Source of the DNA: DATGMS01 sp035303945
GTDB lineage: Bacteria; Bacteroidota; Bacteroidia; Cytophagales; Cyclobacteriaceae
Assembly (NCBI GenBank): GCA_035303945.1
Contig: DATGQZ010000073.1
Location: 1-40,062 of the forward strand
Length of the DNA: 40,062 bases
Direction of reading: 5' to 3'
Shown here: piece by piece, positions 33,107 through 40,062 of the stretch
How positions within the stretch are numbered: the stretch's first letter is position 1
Layout of the letters: each line of letters opens with the position of its first letter
The notes under the pieces: model-generated
Databases searched by the model: none
What the model saw: only the letters and a program-made list of their open reading frames with translations
What the model was told of the DNA's origin: nothing
Made by a program: the position numbers and the translations under genes

Positions 33107-33778
33107 CTATCTTCTTATTTGAGACAAGGTAAAATCCGGGGAGGATACTATATTGCTCTTATTGAGGTTGCGATCTTGGATTTGCACATCAATTTTAATT
33201 GTATCATTGCGGAAGATGGAGGACCAGCCTAAGGAAAGCATGGCGTATTTGATGGTGCCCTCTATGGCCCGTTCTTTGTTATCCGTCAAGATGCGCGGAA
33301 AGCGTCCATTGAAGGTGGAATAAAAAGGTGGGCCTGAAAAATCGTATTCGTTATAATTCCCTCCCCTTTTGATGAAGAATTTTATAAAGATGTTGTATTG
33401 ATCAGGATTTACCTTCACCCAAATGGTGTCGTTTACGATTTCTGATCCGATCAAAGGTTTAATAACCCAATCCCTATTGTTAAAAGCCGGAGCTTCTGCG
33501 GGTCTGGTGCTATAAGTGACAAGATCCCCATTCGGATGTCTTTGGTAATCCAAAGGATGAAAAGGAGGATCTACCTCCTTTGGATCCAAGCCTAGATCGC
33601 CTTCTGCATCACGGAAATCAATAGATATAATTAATGAGTCAGAGGTGTTGGTTTCCACAAACTCCATGTCCTTGAAGTTAATCTGTGGAACGGACGGAAA
33701 ATCATCCGGAGGCGATACGCAGCTTGTGGCCAACAGCAGGGCAAACAATAATGTATAAGTATAACTTTTGACCTTCAT
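33107..33778 (-). CDS. Lipoprotein of unknown function
   Basis: This 223-aa protein has a signal peptide and lipobox 'LLATSC' (Cys at residue 20), predicting lipid attachment in the envelope. The mature part is beta-rich and polar: 'SDSLIISIDFRDAEGDLGLDP', which resembles calcium-binding or Ig-like loop edges, then 'QYNIFIKFFIKRGGNYNEYDF' and 'IKIDVQIQDRNLNKSNIVSS'. This is a common type of Bacteroidota surface lipoprotein with a beta-sandwich, without a known role. It is divergent from the LuxE-like gene. Confidence 0.72.
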   Translation of the reverse strand: MKVKSYTYTLLFALLLATSCVSPPDDFPSVPQINFKDMEFVETNTSDSLIISIDFRDAEGDLGLDPKEVDPPFHPLDYQRHPNGDLVTYSTRPAEAPAFNNRDWVIKPLIGSEIVNDTIWVKVNPDQYNIFIKFFIKRGGNYNEYDFSGPPFYSTFNGRFPRILTDNKERAIEGTIKYAMLSLGWSSIFRNDTIKIDVQIQDRNLNKSNIVSSPDFTLSQIRR

Positions 33779-33793
33779 AGGGAAAGCGTAAAT

Positions 33794-33806
33794 TTACAAT
33801 TTGTAA
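33794..33806. repeat. Perfect 13-nt palindrome between divergent genes
   Basis: TTACAATTTGTAA is symmetrical around a central T. It lies 15 bp from the lipoprotein start (minus) and about 45 bp from the LuxE-like start (plus), so it could be an operator for one or both. It may also be a chance AT-rich symmetry. Confidence 0.3.
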
Positions 33807-33850
33807 TCTACTTATAAAAGTGCTAAAAATTGCTCACAAAAGTTAGAACG

Positions 33851-34840
33851 ATGGATTATTTCAAAAGTTTTTCCGATCGGCTGCATAATCCCACTGGTTT
33901 TGACTTTGATGAATTGGCACTGGAGCTCTTTCATTTTCAGGCTGAACACAATGCGGTTTACCGCAGCTACCTGCAAGCCCGGAATCTACAAGCTCATCAA
34001 GTCTCGGATGTAAGTCAGATACCTTTCCTGCCCATTCAGTTTTTCAAATCCCATCAGGTCGTTTGTGGGCCTCCCGACGCGTTTTCAACCTATTATGCCA
34101 GCAGCGGCACTACTGGGGCAATCACGAGCAAGCATTACATCTGGTCGGAGAAGTTCTATCTAAGGCATGCCCAAAGGATCTTCGAGCAGCAATATGGCCC
34201 CTTAAACCGTTACCACATTTTGGCCCTGTTGCCGGCTTATCTGGAGAGACAGGGGAGTTCGCTGGTGGCCATGGCAGACCATTTTATCAGTAAGTCCAAT
34301 TCGGTACATTCAGGGTTTTACTTGTATAACCATGAGGAACTGGTTCAGAAATTAGACCTGCTGAAGGAAGATTCCAAGCCGGTTTTGTTGATCGGCGTCA
34401 CCTTCGCCTTGTTGGATCTGGCAGATAGGGATCTGCCGCAGCTAACCCAGCTATCCGTCATGGAAACAGGAGGAATGAAAGGGAAGAGGAAAGAAATGAT
34501 CCGGGAGGAAGTGCACGAAATTCTTTGTAAAAGCTTCGGTGTGGACCGTATCCATTCAGAATATGGAATGACAGAACTTATGTCCCAGGCTTATTCTAAA
34601 GGTTTCGGTAAGTACACCTTGCCGGACAGTATGCGGGTTTACCTGCGGGATACTCATGATCCTCTGTCTTGGAGCAAGAGGACACAAGGAGGAATCAATA
34701 TCATTGATCTTGCCAATTTTCACTCTTGTGCCTTCATCGAAACCCAGGATCTAGGAAGATATGATCAGGAAGGAAACTTGGAAATATTGGGCAGATTCGA
34801 CAACAGCGAAATCAGAGGATGTAATCTGATGGTCAACTAG
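33851..34840 (+). CDS. LuxE/PaaK-like acyl-protein synthetase family protein
   Basis: This 329-aa protein starts at 'MDYFKSF' (ATG at 33851; a TTG at 33830 is rejected). It belongs to the ANL-related LuxE group of adenylate-forming enzymes. The P-loop-like motif is 'YYASSGTTGAITSKH' (about 82-96). The sequence 'DRIHSEYGMTELMSQAY' holds the conserved acyl-adenylate motif, and 'FIETQDLGRYDQEG' the later Asp. LuxE-type proteins activate fatty acids and transfer them to a protein thiol. In non-luminous Bacteroidota the substrate is unknown; no lux genes are present here. It ends 'GCNLMVN', without the longer C-terminal domain of PaaK. Confidence 0.82.
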   Translation: MDYFKSFSDRLHNPTGFDFDELALELFHFQAEHNAVYRSYLQARNLQAHQVSDVSQIPFLPIQFFKSHQVVCGPPDAFSTYYASSGTTGAITSKHYIWSEKFYLRHAQRIFEQQYGPLNRYHILALLPAYLERQGSSLVAMADHFISKSNSVHSGFYLYNHEELVQKLDLLKEDSKPVLLIGVTFALLDLADRDLPQLTQLSVMETGGMKGKRKEMIREEVHEILCKSFGVDRIHSEYGMTELMSQAYSKGFGKYTLPDSMRVYLRDTHDPLSWSKRTQGGINIIDLANFHSCAFIETQDLGRYDQEGNLEILGRFDNSEIRGCNLMVN

Positions 34841-34989
34841 ACGCATGTAGTGGAACGGAATTTGTAAAATGCAAAAATTCCGAATTCAAACCCTTAGTTC
34901 TTTGTGATGAGACTGGGGGACAAATTGGGTGGATGCATTTTGTATTCCCTTAGGAAATAAACATATTTGGCTTTAGAAATAAGAAGAAC

Positions 34990-35109
34990 ATGAGAAGATT
35001 AGCAGTAGTGTTAGTAAGTGTAGCGTTGATGGCCCTAGGAGCCTGTGCATCCAGCAAGCCTTGTCCGGCTTATGCAAAAGCGATGGATCTATCTGAAGTT
35101 AGGGGATAA
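34990..35109 (+). CDS. Very small lipoprotein (39 aa), easily missed
   Basis: The ATG at 34990 opens a 39-codon frame: 'MRRLAVVLVSVALMALGAC' is a perfect short lipoprotein signal (Arg-Arg, hydrophobic core, lipobox LGAC), with mature residues 'ASSKPCPAYAKAMDLSEVRG'. The stop TAA is at 35107-35109 and a terminator begins at once (35111), which supports an independent gene. The mature CPAY motif after the lipid Cys recurs, to my memory, in small Bacteroidota lipoproteins, but I cannot check this. Function unknown. Bases 34841-34989 before it are AT-rich, with no exact promoter match. Confidence 0.72.
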   Translation: MRRLAVVLVSVALMALGACASSKPCPAYAKAMDLSEVRG

Positions 35110-35110
35110 A

Positions 35111-35139
35111 AAATACGCCGATTAATAGTCGGCGTATTT
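35111..35139. terminator. Bidirectional terminator shared by convergent genes
   Basis: A perfect 11-bp stem (35111-35121 with 35129-35139) with a 7-nt loop serves the small lipoprotein (plus) and the response regulator (minus). On the minus strand a T-rich run follows (TTTTTTAT region). The regulator's last codons lie in the stem and its stop TAA (35124-35122) is in the loop. Confidence 0.85.
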
Positions 35140-36279
35140 CTTGATATCATCCAAGGTGATCCGTTTATCGCCCAGGATCATCAATCGCTCAACGACGTTG
35201 CGAAGTTCTCTAATGTTTCCAGTCCAGGGAATTTCCTGAAGCCGCGCCATGGCGTCCTTGTCAATTTTCTTTTTAGAGGTGCCATATTCTTTGGCAAGAT
35301 CCTGTAAAAACCTTTCCACCAATAATGGAATGTCTTCTTTTCTGTCCTTAAGCGGCGGCACGTTGATGACGATGACGCTGAGTCTATGATATAAGTCTTC
35401 CCGGAAATTGCCCAGTTCAATTTCTTTCTTCAGGTCTTTGTTGGTAGCGGCCACTACCCTGACATCGACTTTTATGTCCTTGTCACCGCCAACCCTGGTA
35501 ATTTGGTGCTCTTGCAGGGCTCTCAATACCTTTGCCTGAGCCGACAAGCTCATGTCTCCGATTTCATCCAAAAACAAAGTCCCTTCATTTGCCTGCTCAA
35601 ACTTTCCGATTCTCTGCTTAATGGCGGAAGTAAAAGAGCCTTTTTCATGGCCGAACAATTCGCTTTCAATCAATTCTGAAGGAATGGAGGCACAGTTGAC
35701 TGCCACAAAGGGGGATTTTGCCCGGTTGCTTTTTTGGTGTATCCAATGTGCTACCAGCTCTTTTCCCGTTCCATTGGGGCCGGTGATCAGTACTCGGGCA
35801 TCAGTAGGGGCCACTTTTTCTATGGTGTCCTTTACCCGTTGCAAAGCTGGGGAGTTTCCGACCATATCCAGCTTTCTGGACAGCTTTTTCTTCAAAACGG
35901 CAGTTTCGGACATCAGGCTGTTTTTCTCCAATGCATTCCTGACCGTCAGCAGAAGCCTGTTGAGGTCCGGTGGCTTGGGGATAAAGTCAAAAGCTCCCTT
36001 CTTGGTGGCTTCTACCGCCGTTTCGATGGATCCGTGTGCGGAAATCATGATAAATTGAGGGGCTTTATCCATGCTATTGACCTTGTCAAGTACTTCAATG
36101 CCATCCATTTTGGGCATTTTCACATCGCAAAGTACCAGGTCAAACTCCTCCTCTTCGATCAGTCTTATTCCTTCCTCACCATCCTGAGCTTCAAAAATTT
36201 CGTAATGTTCGTACTCTAATATTTCCTTTAAAGTAGCTCTGATGATTTTCTCATCATCGATGATCAGTATTTTAGGCAT
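35122..36279 (-). CDS. NtrC-family response regulator lacking the HTH and with a variant GAFTGA loop
   Basis: This 385-aa protein starts at 'MPKILIIDDEK' (ATG at 36279). The frame is open 32 codons further upstream, but that part is RNase P RNA. The receiver domain has D8/D9/E10 and phospho-acceptor D52 in 'LVLCDVKMPKMDG'. The AAA+ domain has 'GPNGTGKELVAHWI' (Walker A with N in place of E/S), 'GTLFLDEIGDMSLSAQ' (Walker B) and 'FREDLYHRLSVIVI'. The sigma-54 contact loop GAFTGA reads GSFTSA. The protein ends shortly after 'NIRELRNVVERLMILG...YADY' without a Fis-type helix-turn-helix, unlike the regulator at 5245-6606. It is probably still an ATPase but may not bind DNA itself. It is directly downstream of rnpB. 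Confidence 0.9.
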   Translation of the reverse strand: MPKILIIDDEKIIRATLKEILEYEHYEIFEAQDGEEGIRLIEEEEFDLVLCDVKMPKMDGIEVLDKVNSMDKAPQFIMISAHGSIETAVEATKKGAFDFIPKPPDLNRLLLTVRNALEKNSLMSETAVLKKKLSRKLDMVGNSPALQRVKDTIEKVAPTDARVLITGPNGTGKELVAHWIHQKSNRAKSPFVAVNCASIPSELIESELFGHEKGSFTSAIKQRIGKFEQANEGTLFLDEIGDMSLSAQAKVLRALQEHQITRVGGDKDIKVDVRVVAATNKDLKKEIELGNFREDLYHRLSVIVINVPPLKDRKEDIPLLVERFLQDLAKEYGTSKKKIDKDAMARLQEIPWTGNIRELRNVVERLMILGDKRITLDDIKKYADY

Positions 36280-36307
36280 ACAACAACAATTTATTAAAAA
36301 AGGAAAA

Positions 36308-36719
36308 AGTGCAAGCCTATAAGCCGGGTTCTGTACTTCCTTGGCGGTTTGACCCGCGGGGGAAGTGCCTGTCATTTATCTAGTTCCTGCCTCACGGCAG
36401 GAATCTATCGATCTACCCACCCTGATTTTTCTACAGACATTGGAGGTAGAAAGCGAACGAGCAGCTCTTGATCAGGGCCTATTTGATCTTTCAACCCATA
36501 AGGTTTGCCATGCAATACCGGTCGCCCGGTACCCGGTGGGCTCTTACTCCACCTTTTCACCCTTACCCCGCATTCGCGTGGCGGTATATTTTCTGTGGCA
36601 CTGGCTGTGACCGCACCGTCACCAGTACGGCCCCTTCCCGTTAGGAAGTATGGCGCTCTGTGTTGCCCGGACTTTCCTCTCTCCCGATGCTTGGGACAGC
36701 GACAGGCCGGCTTGCACCT
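36308..36719 (-). ncRNA. rnpB: RNase P RNA (bacterial class A)
   Basis: Read on the minus strand, the 5' part has the universal 'GAGGAAAGTCCGGGC' (near 36680-36666) and the 3' part ends 'AGAACCCGGCTTATAGGC' (near 36333-36316). The ends AGGTGCAAGCC (5') and GGCTTGCACTT (3') pair as helix P1. Internal conserved pieces (GGGTGAAAAGGTGGAGTAAGAGCCCACC in part, 36560-36533; ACAGGCACTTCC) also fit. The RNA is the catalytic part of the enzyme that matures tRNA 5' ends. A T-rich stretch after P1 (36306-36294) probably ends the transcript. Ends are good to about 5 nt. Confidence 0.95.
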
Positions 36720-36720
36720 A

Positions 36721-36728
36721 CAAAAATA
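36721..36728 (-). promoter_or_regulatory. rnpB: Bacteroidota -7 promoter element of rnpB
   Basis: On the minus strand this reads TATTTTTG, an exact TAnnTTTG. The 5' end of the mature RNA predicted from helix P1 lies only 2-5 nt downstream, where a transcription start is expected. A -33 TTTG is not visible. Confidence 0.55.
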
Positions 36729-36840
36729 ACCTTTTTAATCTGAAAGACATGATTTTCCCTCATTCTGTTTCCTTTTGGCTGCGTTGGTGCTCTTTAGCAG
36801 GGGCAGGAAGGGCATTCACTGGAAATCCTTCTAATTTTCT

Positions 36841-36848
36841 TAACTTTG
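36841..36848 (+). promoter_or_regulatory. Bacteroidota -7 promoter element for the DUF3109 gene
   Basis: TAACTTTG matches TAnnTTTG, 21 bp before the ATG at 36870. The -33 box is absent or degenerate. The region shared with the divergent rnpB promoter is about 110 bp. Confidence 0.45.
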
Positions 36849-36869
36849 TGATTCAATAACAACAATATC

Positions 36870-37448
36870 ATGATACTAGTGGGAAAGGCCGTGCTCAGCG
36901 ATGACGTGAAGGAGAATTTCTTCGTGTGCGACTTGGAGAAGTGCAAAGGAGCCTGTTGTGTAGAGGGCGATGCTGGGGCACCTTTGGAAGAGGAAGAAAT
37001 TGGCATTTTAGATGAAATATACCCTCAGGTCAAAAGCTACCTGACGGAAGAAGGGATAGAAACTATCGAGCGACAAGGCACCTGGGTTTATGACCAGGAT
37101 GGTGATAAAGTCACTCCTACCATTGGGGATAATGGCGCCTGTGCCTATGCCTTGACAGATGAGCGGGGAATCCTCAAATGTGGCATAGAACAGGCTTATA
37201 GAGAAGGAAAGGTGGCGTTTAAAAAGCCAATTAGCTGCCACCTGTATCCCATTAGAATAACCAAATATGATGATTTCGAGGCCTTGAACTATGACCGATG
37301 GGATATCTGCGATGCGGCTTGTGCGTTAGGCGGCAGCTTGGGAGTCCCGATCTACAAATTTCTAAAAGAGCCATTGATCCGGAAATATGGGGAAGATTGG
37401 TATGCCGAATTGGTGCAGGAGATTGAGGAGATGAGTACGAACTGCTGA
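36870..37448 (+). CDS. DUF3109 family cysteine-rich protein
   Basis: This 192-aa protein has the cysteine cluster 'CDLEKCKGACC' (about residues 20-30), then 'NGACAYAL', 'ILKCGIEQAYREG', 'ISCHLYPIRI' and 'WDICDAACALG'. This is the pattern of DUF3109, related to YkgJ-type zinc- or iron-cluster-binding proteins. No signal peptide or helix is present, so it is cytoplasmic. Conserved Cys/His positions suggest it binds a metal, but no reaction is known. It is divergent from rnpB. The 113-bp gap after it (37449-37561) contains only a weak imperfect hairpin near 37446-37462. Confidence 0.85.
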   Translation: MILVGKAVLSDDVKENFFVCDLEKCKGACCVEGDAGAPLEEEEIGILDEIYPQVKSYLTEEGIETIERQGTWVYDQDGDKVTPTIGDNGACAYALTDERGILKCGIEQAYREGKVAFKKPISCHLYPIRITKYDDFEALNYDRWDICDAACALGGSLGVPIYKFLKEPLIRKYGEDWYAELVQEIEEMSTNC

Positions 37449-37561
37449 TGGTCCATCATCAGGATTGAAAGTGCAAAGGCACCGTGTCAGGCACTGGCTG
37501 TGAGGCTATGGCCAAGCATACCCACATTACTTAATAGCTGAGCGAGTAACCGTTTTTCCTT

Positions 37562-38998
37562 ATGAGAACTTTCTCTTTAATAACTTTCTATGTGCTGCTC
37601 CTCTTGTTAAGCGGCTGTGCGCGAAATCCGGTTACCGGGAAAAAGCAACTGGTGCTGATGTCTGAGAAACAGGAAATTGCCATGGGCCAGGAAGCGGATC
37701 CCCAAATTGTAGCGGCCTACGGCCTGTATGAAGACAAAACCTTACAGGACTTTATCAACCAAAAAGGTCAGGAGATGGCGAGGATCTCCCATCGCAACCA
37801 GTTGGATTATACTTTCAGAATTCTTGATTCACCGATTATAAATGCTTTTGCCTTGCCGGGAGGCTATGTGTATTTCACCCGCGGTATTATGGCCCACTTT
37901 AATAACGAGGCCGAATTTGCCGGGGTGCTGGGACATGAGATCGGTCATATTACCGCAAGACATTCTGTGGCTCAACAACGAAACAGCTTGTTGAGCCAGT
38001 TGGGTTTGATCGCGGGGGTAGTTTTGGTTCCAGAGTTTGGACAGTTTGCAGACGAGGCTTCTCAGGGCCTGAGCCTGATGCTGCTCAAATTCGGCAGGGA
38101 CGCGGAGCGCCAATCGGATGCGCTTGGGGTAGAATATTCCTCCAAAATCGGTTATGACGCCAGTGAAATGGCCGGGTTCTTTAACACCCTGGAAAGAAAT
38201 CAGGTGGCGAGCGGGGCGGGGGAGCTGCCTGAATTTTTGTCCACCCACCCTTCTCCTGCGGGCAGGGAAGCGGCAGTGGCCAAGCTGGCGGAAGAATGGA
38301 AAGCCAAACTTAATTTGACAGATCCCAGGGTCAATCGCGATAGCTATCTTAAAATGCTGGACGGCTTGGTGTATGGAGAAGATCCCCGGCAGGGTTTTTT
38401 GGAGAACCGGACTTTTTATCATCCAGAGCTGAAGTTTGAGTTTGCTGTGCCTGCGGCTTGGTCTTTTCAGAATACGCCGCAGCAGGTACAAATGGCCGAA
38501 AAGCAGGGGAAAGCCATGATGACGTTGACTCTTGTGGAGGGGAGCTCTCTACAGGAGGCCTCGAGCTCCGTGTTGAAGCAATATGTCATGGAATTGGTCG
38601 AAGCTGAGGAAATTATTGTCAATGGTCTGAAGGCGATCAGGATGGAAGCCGGGCAGCAACAGCAGGAAACGATCATCAAGACCTTGTCCTACGTGATTGA
38701 GCATGGAGGTTTCTATTATAACCTGATGGGGATTACCCATACTGAAAGTTTTGATGCCTTCGAGTCGGTTTTTCTGGCCAGCATGAACAGTTTCAGGGAA
38801 TTAAAAGATACCGAAAAATTAAACAGGAAGCCTGAAAGAATACGGTTGAAAACAGTTGCTTCGGACGGTACGCTGCAGCAAGTGCTGAGCGGATTTGGCG
38901 TTGCCAAGGATCGCCTGGAAGAGGTTTCCCTGATCAATGGGATGTCTTTGAGCGATCCGGTACGTAAAGGGACGTTGATCAAGGTTCTTGAGCAGTAG
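37562..38998 (+). CDS. M48 family metalloprotease lipoprotein (BepA/YfgC-like)
   Basis: This 478-aa protein has a lipoprotein signal ending 'LLLSGC' (Cys at residue 19), then 'RNPVTGKKQLVLMSEKQEIAMGQE', typical of periplasmic M48 proteases. The zinc motif HEXXH is in 'GVLGHEIGHITARHS', with the third ligand Glu in 'DAERQSDALGVEYS'. 'NAFALPGGYVYFTRG' is also conserved. The C-terminal third is a separate domain ('FYHPELKFEFAVPAAWSFQN...') and ends with a LysM-like segment 'ASDGTLQQVLSGFGV...EVSLINGM...KGTLIKVLEQ'. Family members process or degrade misassembled outer-membrane proteins. A terminator follows directly. Confidence 0.92.
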   Translation: MRTFSLITFYVLLLLLSGCARNPVTGKKQLVLMSEKQEIAMGQEADPQIVAAYGLYEDKTLQDFINQKGQEMARISHRNQLDYTFRILDSPIINAFALPGGYVYFTRGIMAHFNNEAEFAGVLGHEIGHITARHSVAQQRNSLLSQLGLIAGVVLVPEFGQFADEASQGLSLMLLKFGRDAERQSDALGVEYSSKIGYDASEMAGFFNTLERNQVASGAGELPEFLSTHPSPAGREAAVAKLAEEWKAKLNLTDPRVNRDSYLKMLDGLVYGEDPRQGFLENRTFYHPELKFEFAVPAAWSFQNTPQQVQMAEKQGKAMMTLTLVEGSSLQEASSSVLKQYVMELVEAEEIIVNGLKAIRMEAGQQQQETIIKTLSYVIEHGGFYYNLMGITHTESFDAFESVFLASMNSFRELKDTEKLNRKPERIRLKTVASDGTLQQVLSGFGVAKDRLEEVSLINGMSLSDPVRKGTLIKVLEQ

Positions 38999-39036
38999 AA
39001 GCTAAAGGTCTCAACGAGAGATGGCCGCTTCTTTTT
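38997..39036 (+). terminator. Terminator after the M48 protease gene
   Basis: AGAAGC (38997-39002) pairs with GCTTCT (39027-39032); an inner GTCTC/GAGA pair extends the structure, and T5 (39032-39036) follows. Bases 39037-39176 after it hold no feature that I can support. Confidence 0.6.
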
Positions 39037-39176
39037 CCATCGGTTTTTTTATTGCATAAGTACGACTTCTGATTTCCTGTCTTATAAGTATAAAACTAGA
39101 CATAGGGCGAAGTGCTGTCTAAGAGAATCAATTATGAAGATAAATCGTTAATTAAGGTCCTTAAACTAAAAGTAAG

Positions 39177-39410
39177 GTGGATTTAGCCTTGAAGAAAATA
39201 GAATTGATCAATTGGCTCACTAAGCAGGATGAAGCCATGGTAAAAAAAATAGATGCTTTGCGGATTTCTTCAATAGAGTCTGCTTATCAAGCAAGAATGG
39301 AGGAGAAATTGGATTCCAAATTGAGAGGTTCTGAAGAGGATGTAATAAACGGGAGGATCCATATCCAAGAGGCCGTGGAGAACTACTTTAAAAACAAGTC
39401 CGCTCAATAA
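39177..39410 (+). CDS. Antitoxin-like protein of a ParDE-type pair
   Basis: This 77-aa protein is charged and almost all helical ('LALKKIELINWLTKQDEAMVKKIDALRISS', then 'QEAVENYFKNKSAQ'), without a signal or membrane segment. The start is GTG (39177) or a TTG at 39189, since no ATG is available. The case for an antitoxin is context: 2 bp downstream lies a broken frame with the features of a ParE/RelE toxin. The protein itself has no motif that would name its family, but the length and composition fit addiction-module antitoxins found before ParE-like toxins in Bacteroidota. Confidence 0.6.
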   Translation: MDLALKKIELINWLTKQDEAMVKKIDALRISSIESAYQARMEEKLDSKLRGSEEDVINGRIHIQEAVENYFKNKSAQ

Positions 39411-39412
39411 CA

Positions 39413-39709
39413 ATAAAGGTAGTTTGGACGGAGGAATCATTAAAAGATTTAAATATCATCTATGAGTTTCTTGCGGAAAAATCTCCAAAATCGGCAGGAA
39501 AAACTATTGGATCCCATCTTGGCCCGAACCCGCCAACTGGCCTACTTTCCAGAATCGGGATCGAGGTATAAGACTGAAAAATCGCTCACCAGACAAAACC
39601 GTTATTTAGTAGAAGGCAACTCCAAATTATTTATAGTTGGGAAGGCGACGGGTTGTATGTTGAATCGATAGTGGATACGAGGCAGGATCCGGAGCAATAT
39701 AGAATTTAA
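39413..39709 (+). pseudogene. ParE/RelE-type toxin, broken by two compensating indels
   Basis: Three pieces in two reading frames make one ParE-like protein. Frame A (from 39413) gives 'KVVWTEESLKDLNIIYEFLAEKSPKSAGKTIGS'. Frame B (39513-39629) gives 'ILARTRQLAYFPESGSRYKTEKSLTRQNRYLVEGNSK'. Frame A again (39632-39709) gives 'YSWEGDGLYVESIVDTRQDPEQYRI' and a stop. The hallmarks WTEESLKDL.IYEFLAEKSP, YFPESG and DTRQDP are clear. One extra C in the CCC run near 39512 and one lost A in the AAA run near 39624-39626 would explain both shifts. The expected start codon reads ATA (39413-39415). No complete toxin can be made unless these are sequence errors. Confidence 0.78.
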
Positions 39710-39783
39710 AATATTTCGGCAGTACCTTACACAAACGCTCATAAGCTACATCTGAATTATTTTTTGTGGAATAGCGTTTGCCA

Positions 39784-40062
39784 TCATTTTCTAAGATAAG
39801 TCTGATACACATTGCCCGCAAAGAACCGGGCAAACTTAGAAACAGCGGTTAATCCCTGCTTTTTGGATGGGGCATTGATGGCTTTTATAGTTTTCAACTG
39901 TTTCATAAAATCCGCCAACTCAATATGCAGTTTCCCTTTTCCCAATAGTCTATTGGACGAACTGTCACCTTCGTAGACGCTGATAAATAGTGTGGTGGTA
40001 TCTTTCCAGACATCCACTCCTTTGTCGTTGTAAACATCTTTGAAGCCATCAAAGAAGTATTG
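39784..40062 (-). CDS. C-terminal part of a gene running off the right edge
   Basis: The minus-strand frame is open from the window edge (40062) to TGA/TAA at 39784: 92 residues including 'YFFDGFKDVYNDKGVDVWKD', 'TTTLFISVYEGDSSSNRLLG', 'GKLHIELADFMKQLKTIKAI' and 'SKFARFFAGNVYQTYLRK'. The GTG at 40017 is not needed as a start, because the frame continues upstream. The 'GKGKLHIELADF..QL' and 'ARFFAGN.YQTY' pieces remind me of a region in GMC-type cholesterol-oxidase-like proteins, but this is memory only and weak. The N terminus is not in the window. Confidence 0.6.
   Translation of the reverse strand, partial: QYFFDGFKDVYNDKGVDVWKDTTTLFISVYEGDSSSNRLLGKGKLHIELADFMKQLKTIKAINAPSKKQGLTAVSKFARFFAGNVYQTYLRK

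Noticed and set aside
36280..36375. An N-terminal extension of the second response regulator
   Set aside because: The frame is open 32 codons upstream of MPKILIIDD, but those bases are the 3' part of RNase P RNA and its terminator; the receiver domain begins at the chosen ATG.
37829..38491. 220-codon minus-strand frame
   Set aside because: It is antisense to the M48 protease coding region, rich in His/Arg/Gln, typical of a shadow frame.
39462..39671. A separate 69-aa gene
   Set aside because: Its C-terminal part is the middle of a ParE-like toxin and its N-terminal part is out of frame; it is better read as a piece of the pseudogene.

Overview
This 40 kb stretch looks like ordinary chromosome from a member of the Bacteroidota, most likely order Cytophagales, perhaps Cyclobacteriaceae. 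That placement is inference. It rests on promoter elements of the TAnnTTTG type, a near absence of Shine-Dalgarno sequences, several Bacteroidota-type families (DUF4199, fused 2-oxoacid dehydrogenase E1 alpha-beta, DAHP synthase with a C-terminal chorismate mutase, a second long PurF-like protein) and simple lipoprotein signals. There is no prophage, insertion sequence, CRISPR array, rRNA or recognisable tRNA. One structural RNA, RNase P RNA, lies on the minus strand at about 36308-36719.

Layout. (1) 1-4.4 kb, plus strand: a dihydroorotase-like protein that has lost its metal ligands, two DUF4199 membrane proteins and two family 2 glycosyltransferases, tightly packed. (2) 4.4-7.3 kb, minus strand: a zinc-ribbon methyltransferase, a complete NtrC-type response regulator, a small lipoprotein and a small membrane protein. 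(3) 7.5-13.7 kb, plus strand: murI, a divergent PurF paralogue, an M42 aminopeptidase, a metallo-beta-lactamase-fold hydrolase and a tandem pair of PH-domain membrane proteins. (4) 13.7-18.5 kb: a membrane protein and an AcpH-like protein on the minus strand, then a UPF1-like helicase, a 2-hydroxyacid dehydrogenase and a BtuF-like metal receptor without a signal peptide on the plus strand. (5) 18.5-25.4 kb, minus strand: an aromatic amino acid supraoperon in the order leader peptide, DAHP synthase/chorismate mutase, aroB, aroA, DUF486 membrane protein, pheA, aminotransferase, tyrA. (6) 25.5-33 kb: hemN, an outer-membrane-type protein, a small protein, a TRIC/UPF0126 channel, alanine dehydrogenase and the fused E1. 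(7) 33-40 kb: lipoproteins, a LuxE-like acyl-activating enzyme, an NtrC-like regulator without a DNA-binding domain, rnpB, a DUF3109 protein, an M48 protease, and a broken ParDE-type toxin-antitoxin pair. A minus-strand gene runs off the right edge.

The most striking element is the leader of the aromatic operon. A 31-codon ORF at 25411-25316 (minus), too short for routine ORF calling, has eight aromatic residues among nine (residues 8-16). It is followed by a perfect 11-bp GC-rich hairpin with a T6 run just before the DAHP synthase start. Sequence inside the leader ORF can pair with the left arm of this terminator (13 pairs, one bulge). A second early segment can pair with that antiterminator strand. 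This is the full three-state design of a ribosome-mediated Phe/Tyr attenuator. A Bacteroidota-type promoter lies so close to the leader ATG that the leader may be translated from a leaderless transcript.

Other points of interest are enzyme-like proteins with altered catalytic motifs (dihydroorotase-like, PurF-like), a response regulator with GSFTSA in place of GAFTGA and no HTH, a ParE-type toxin broken by two compensating single-base indels, and a 39-aa lipoprotein gene that is easily missed.
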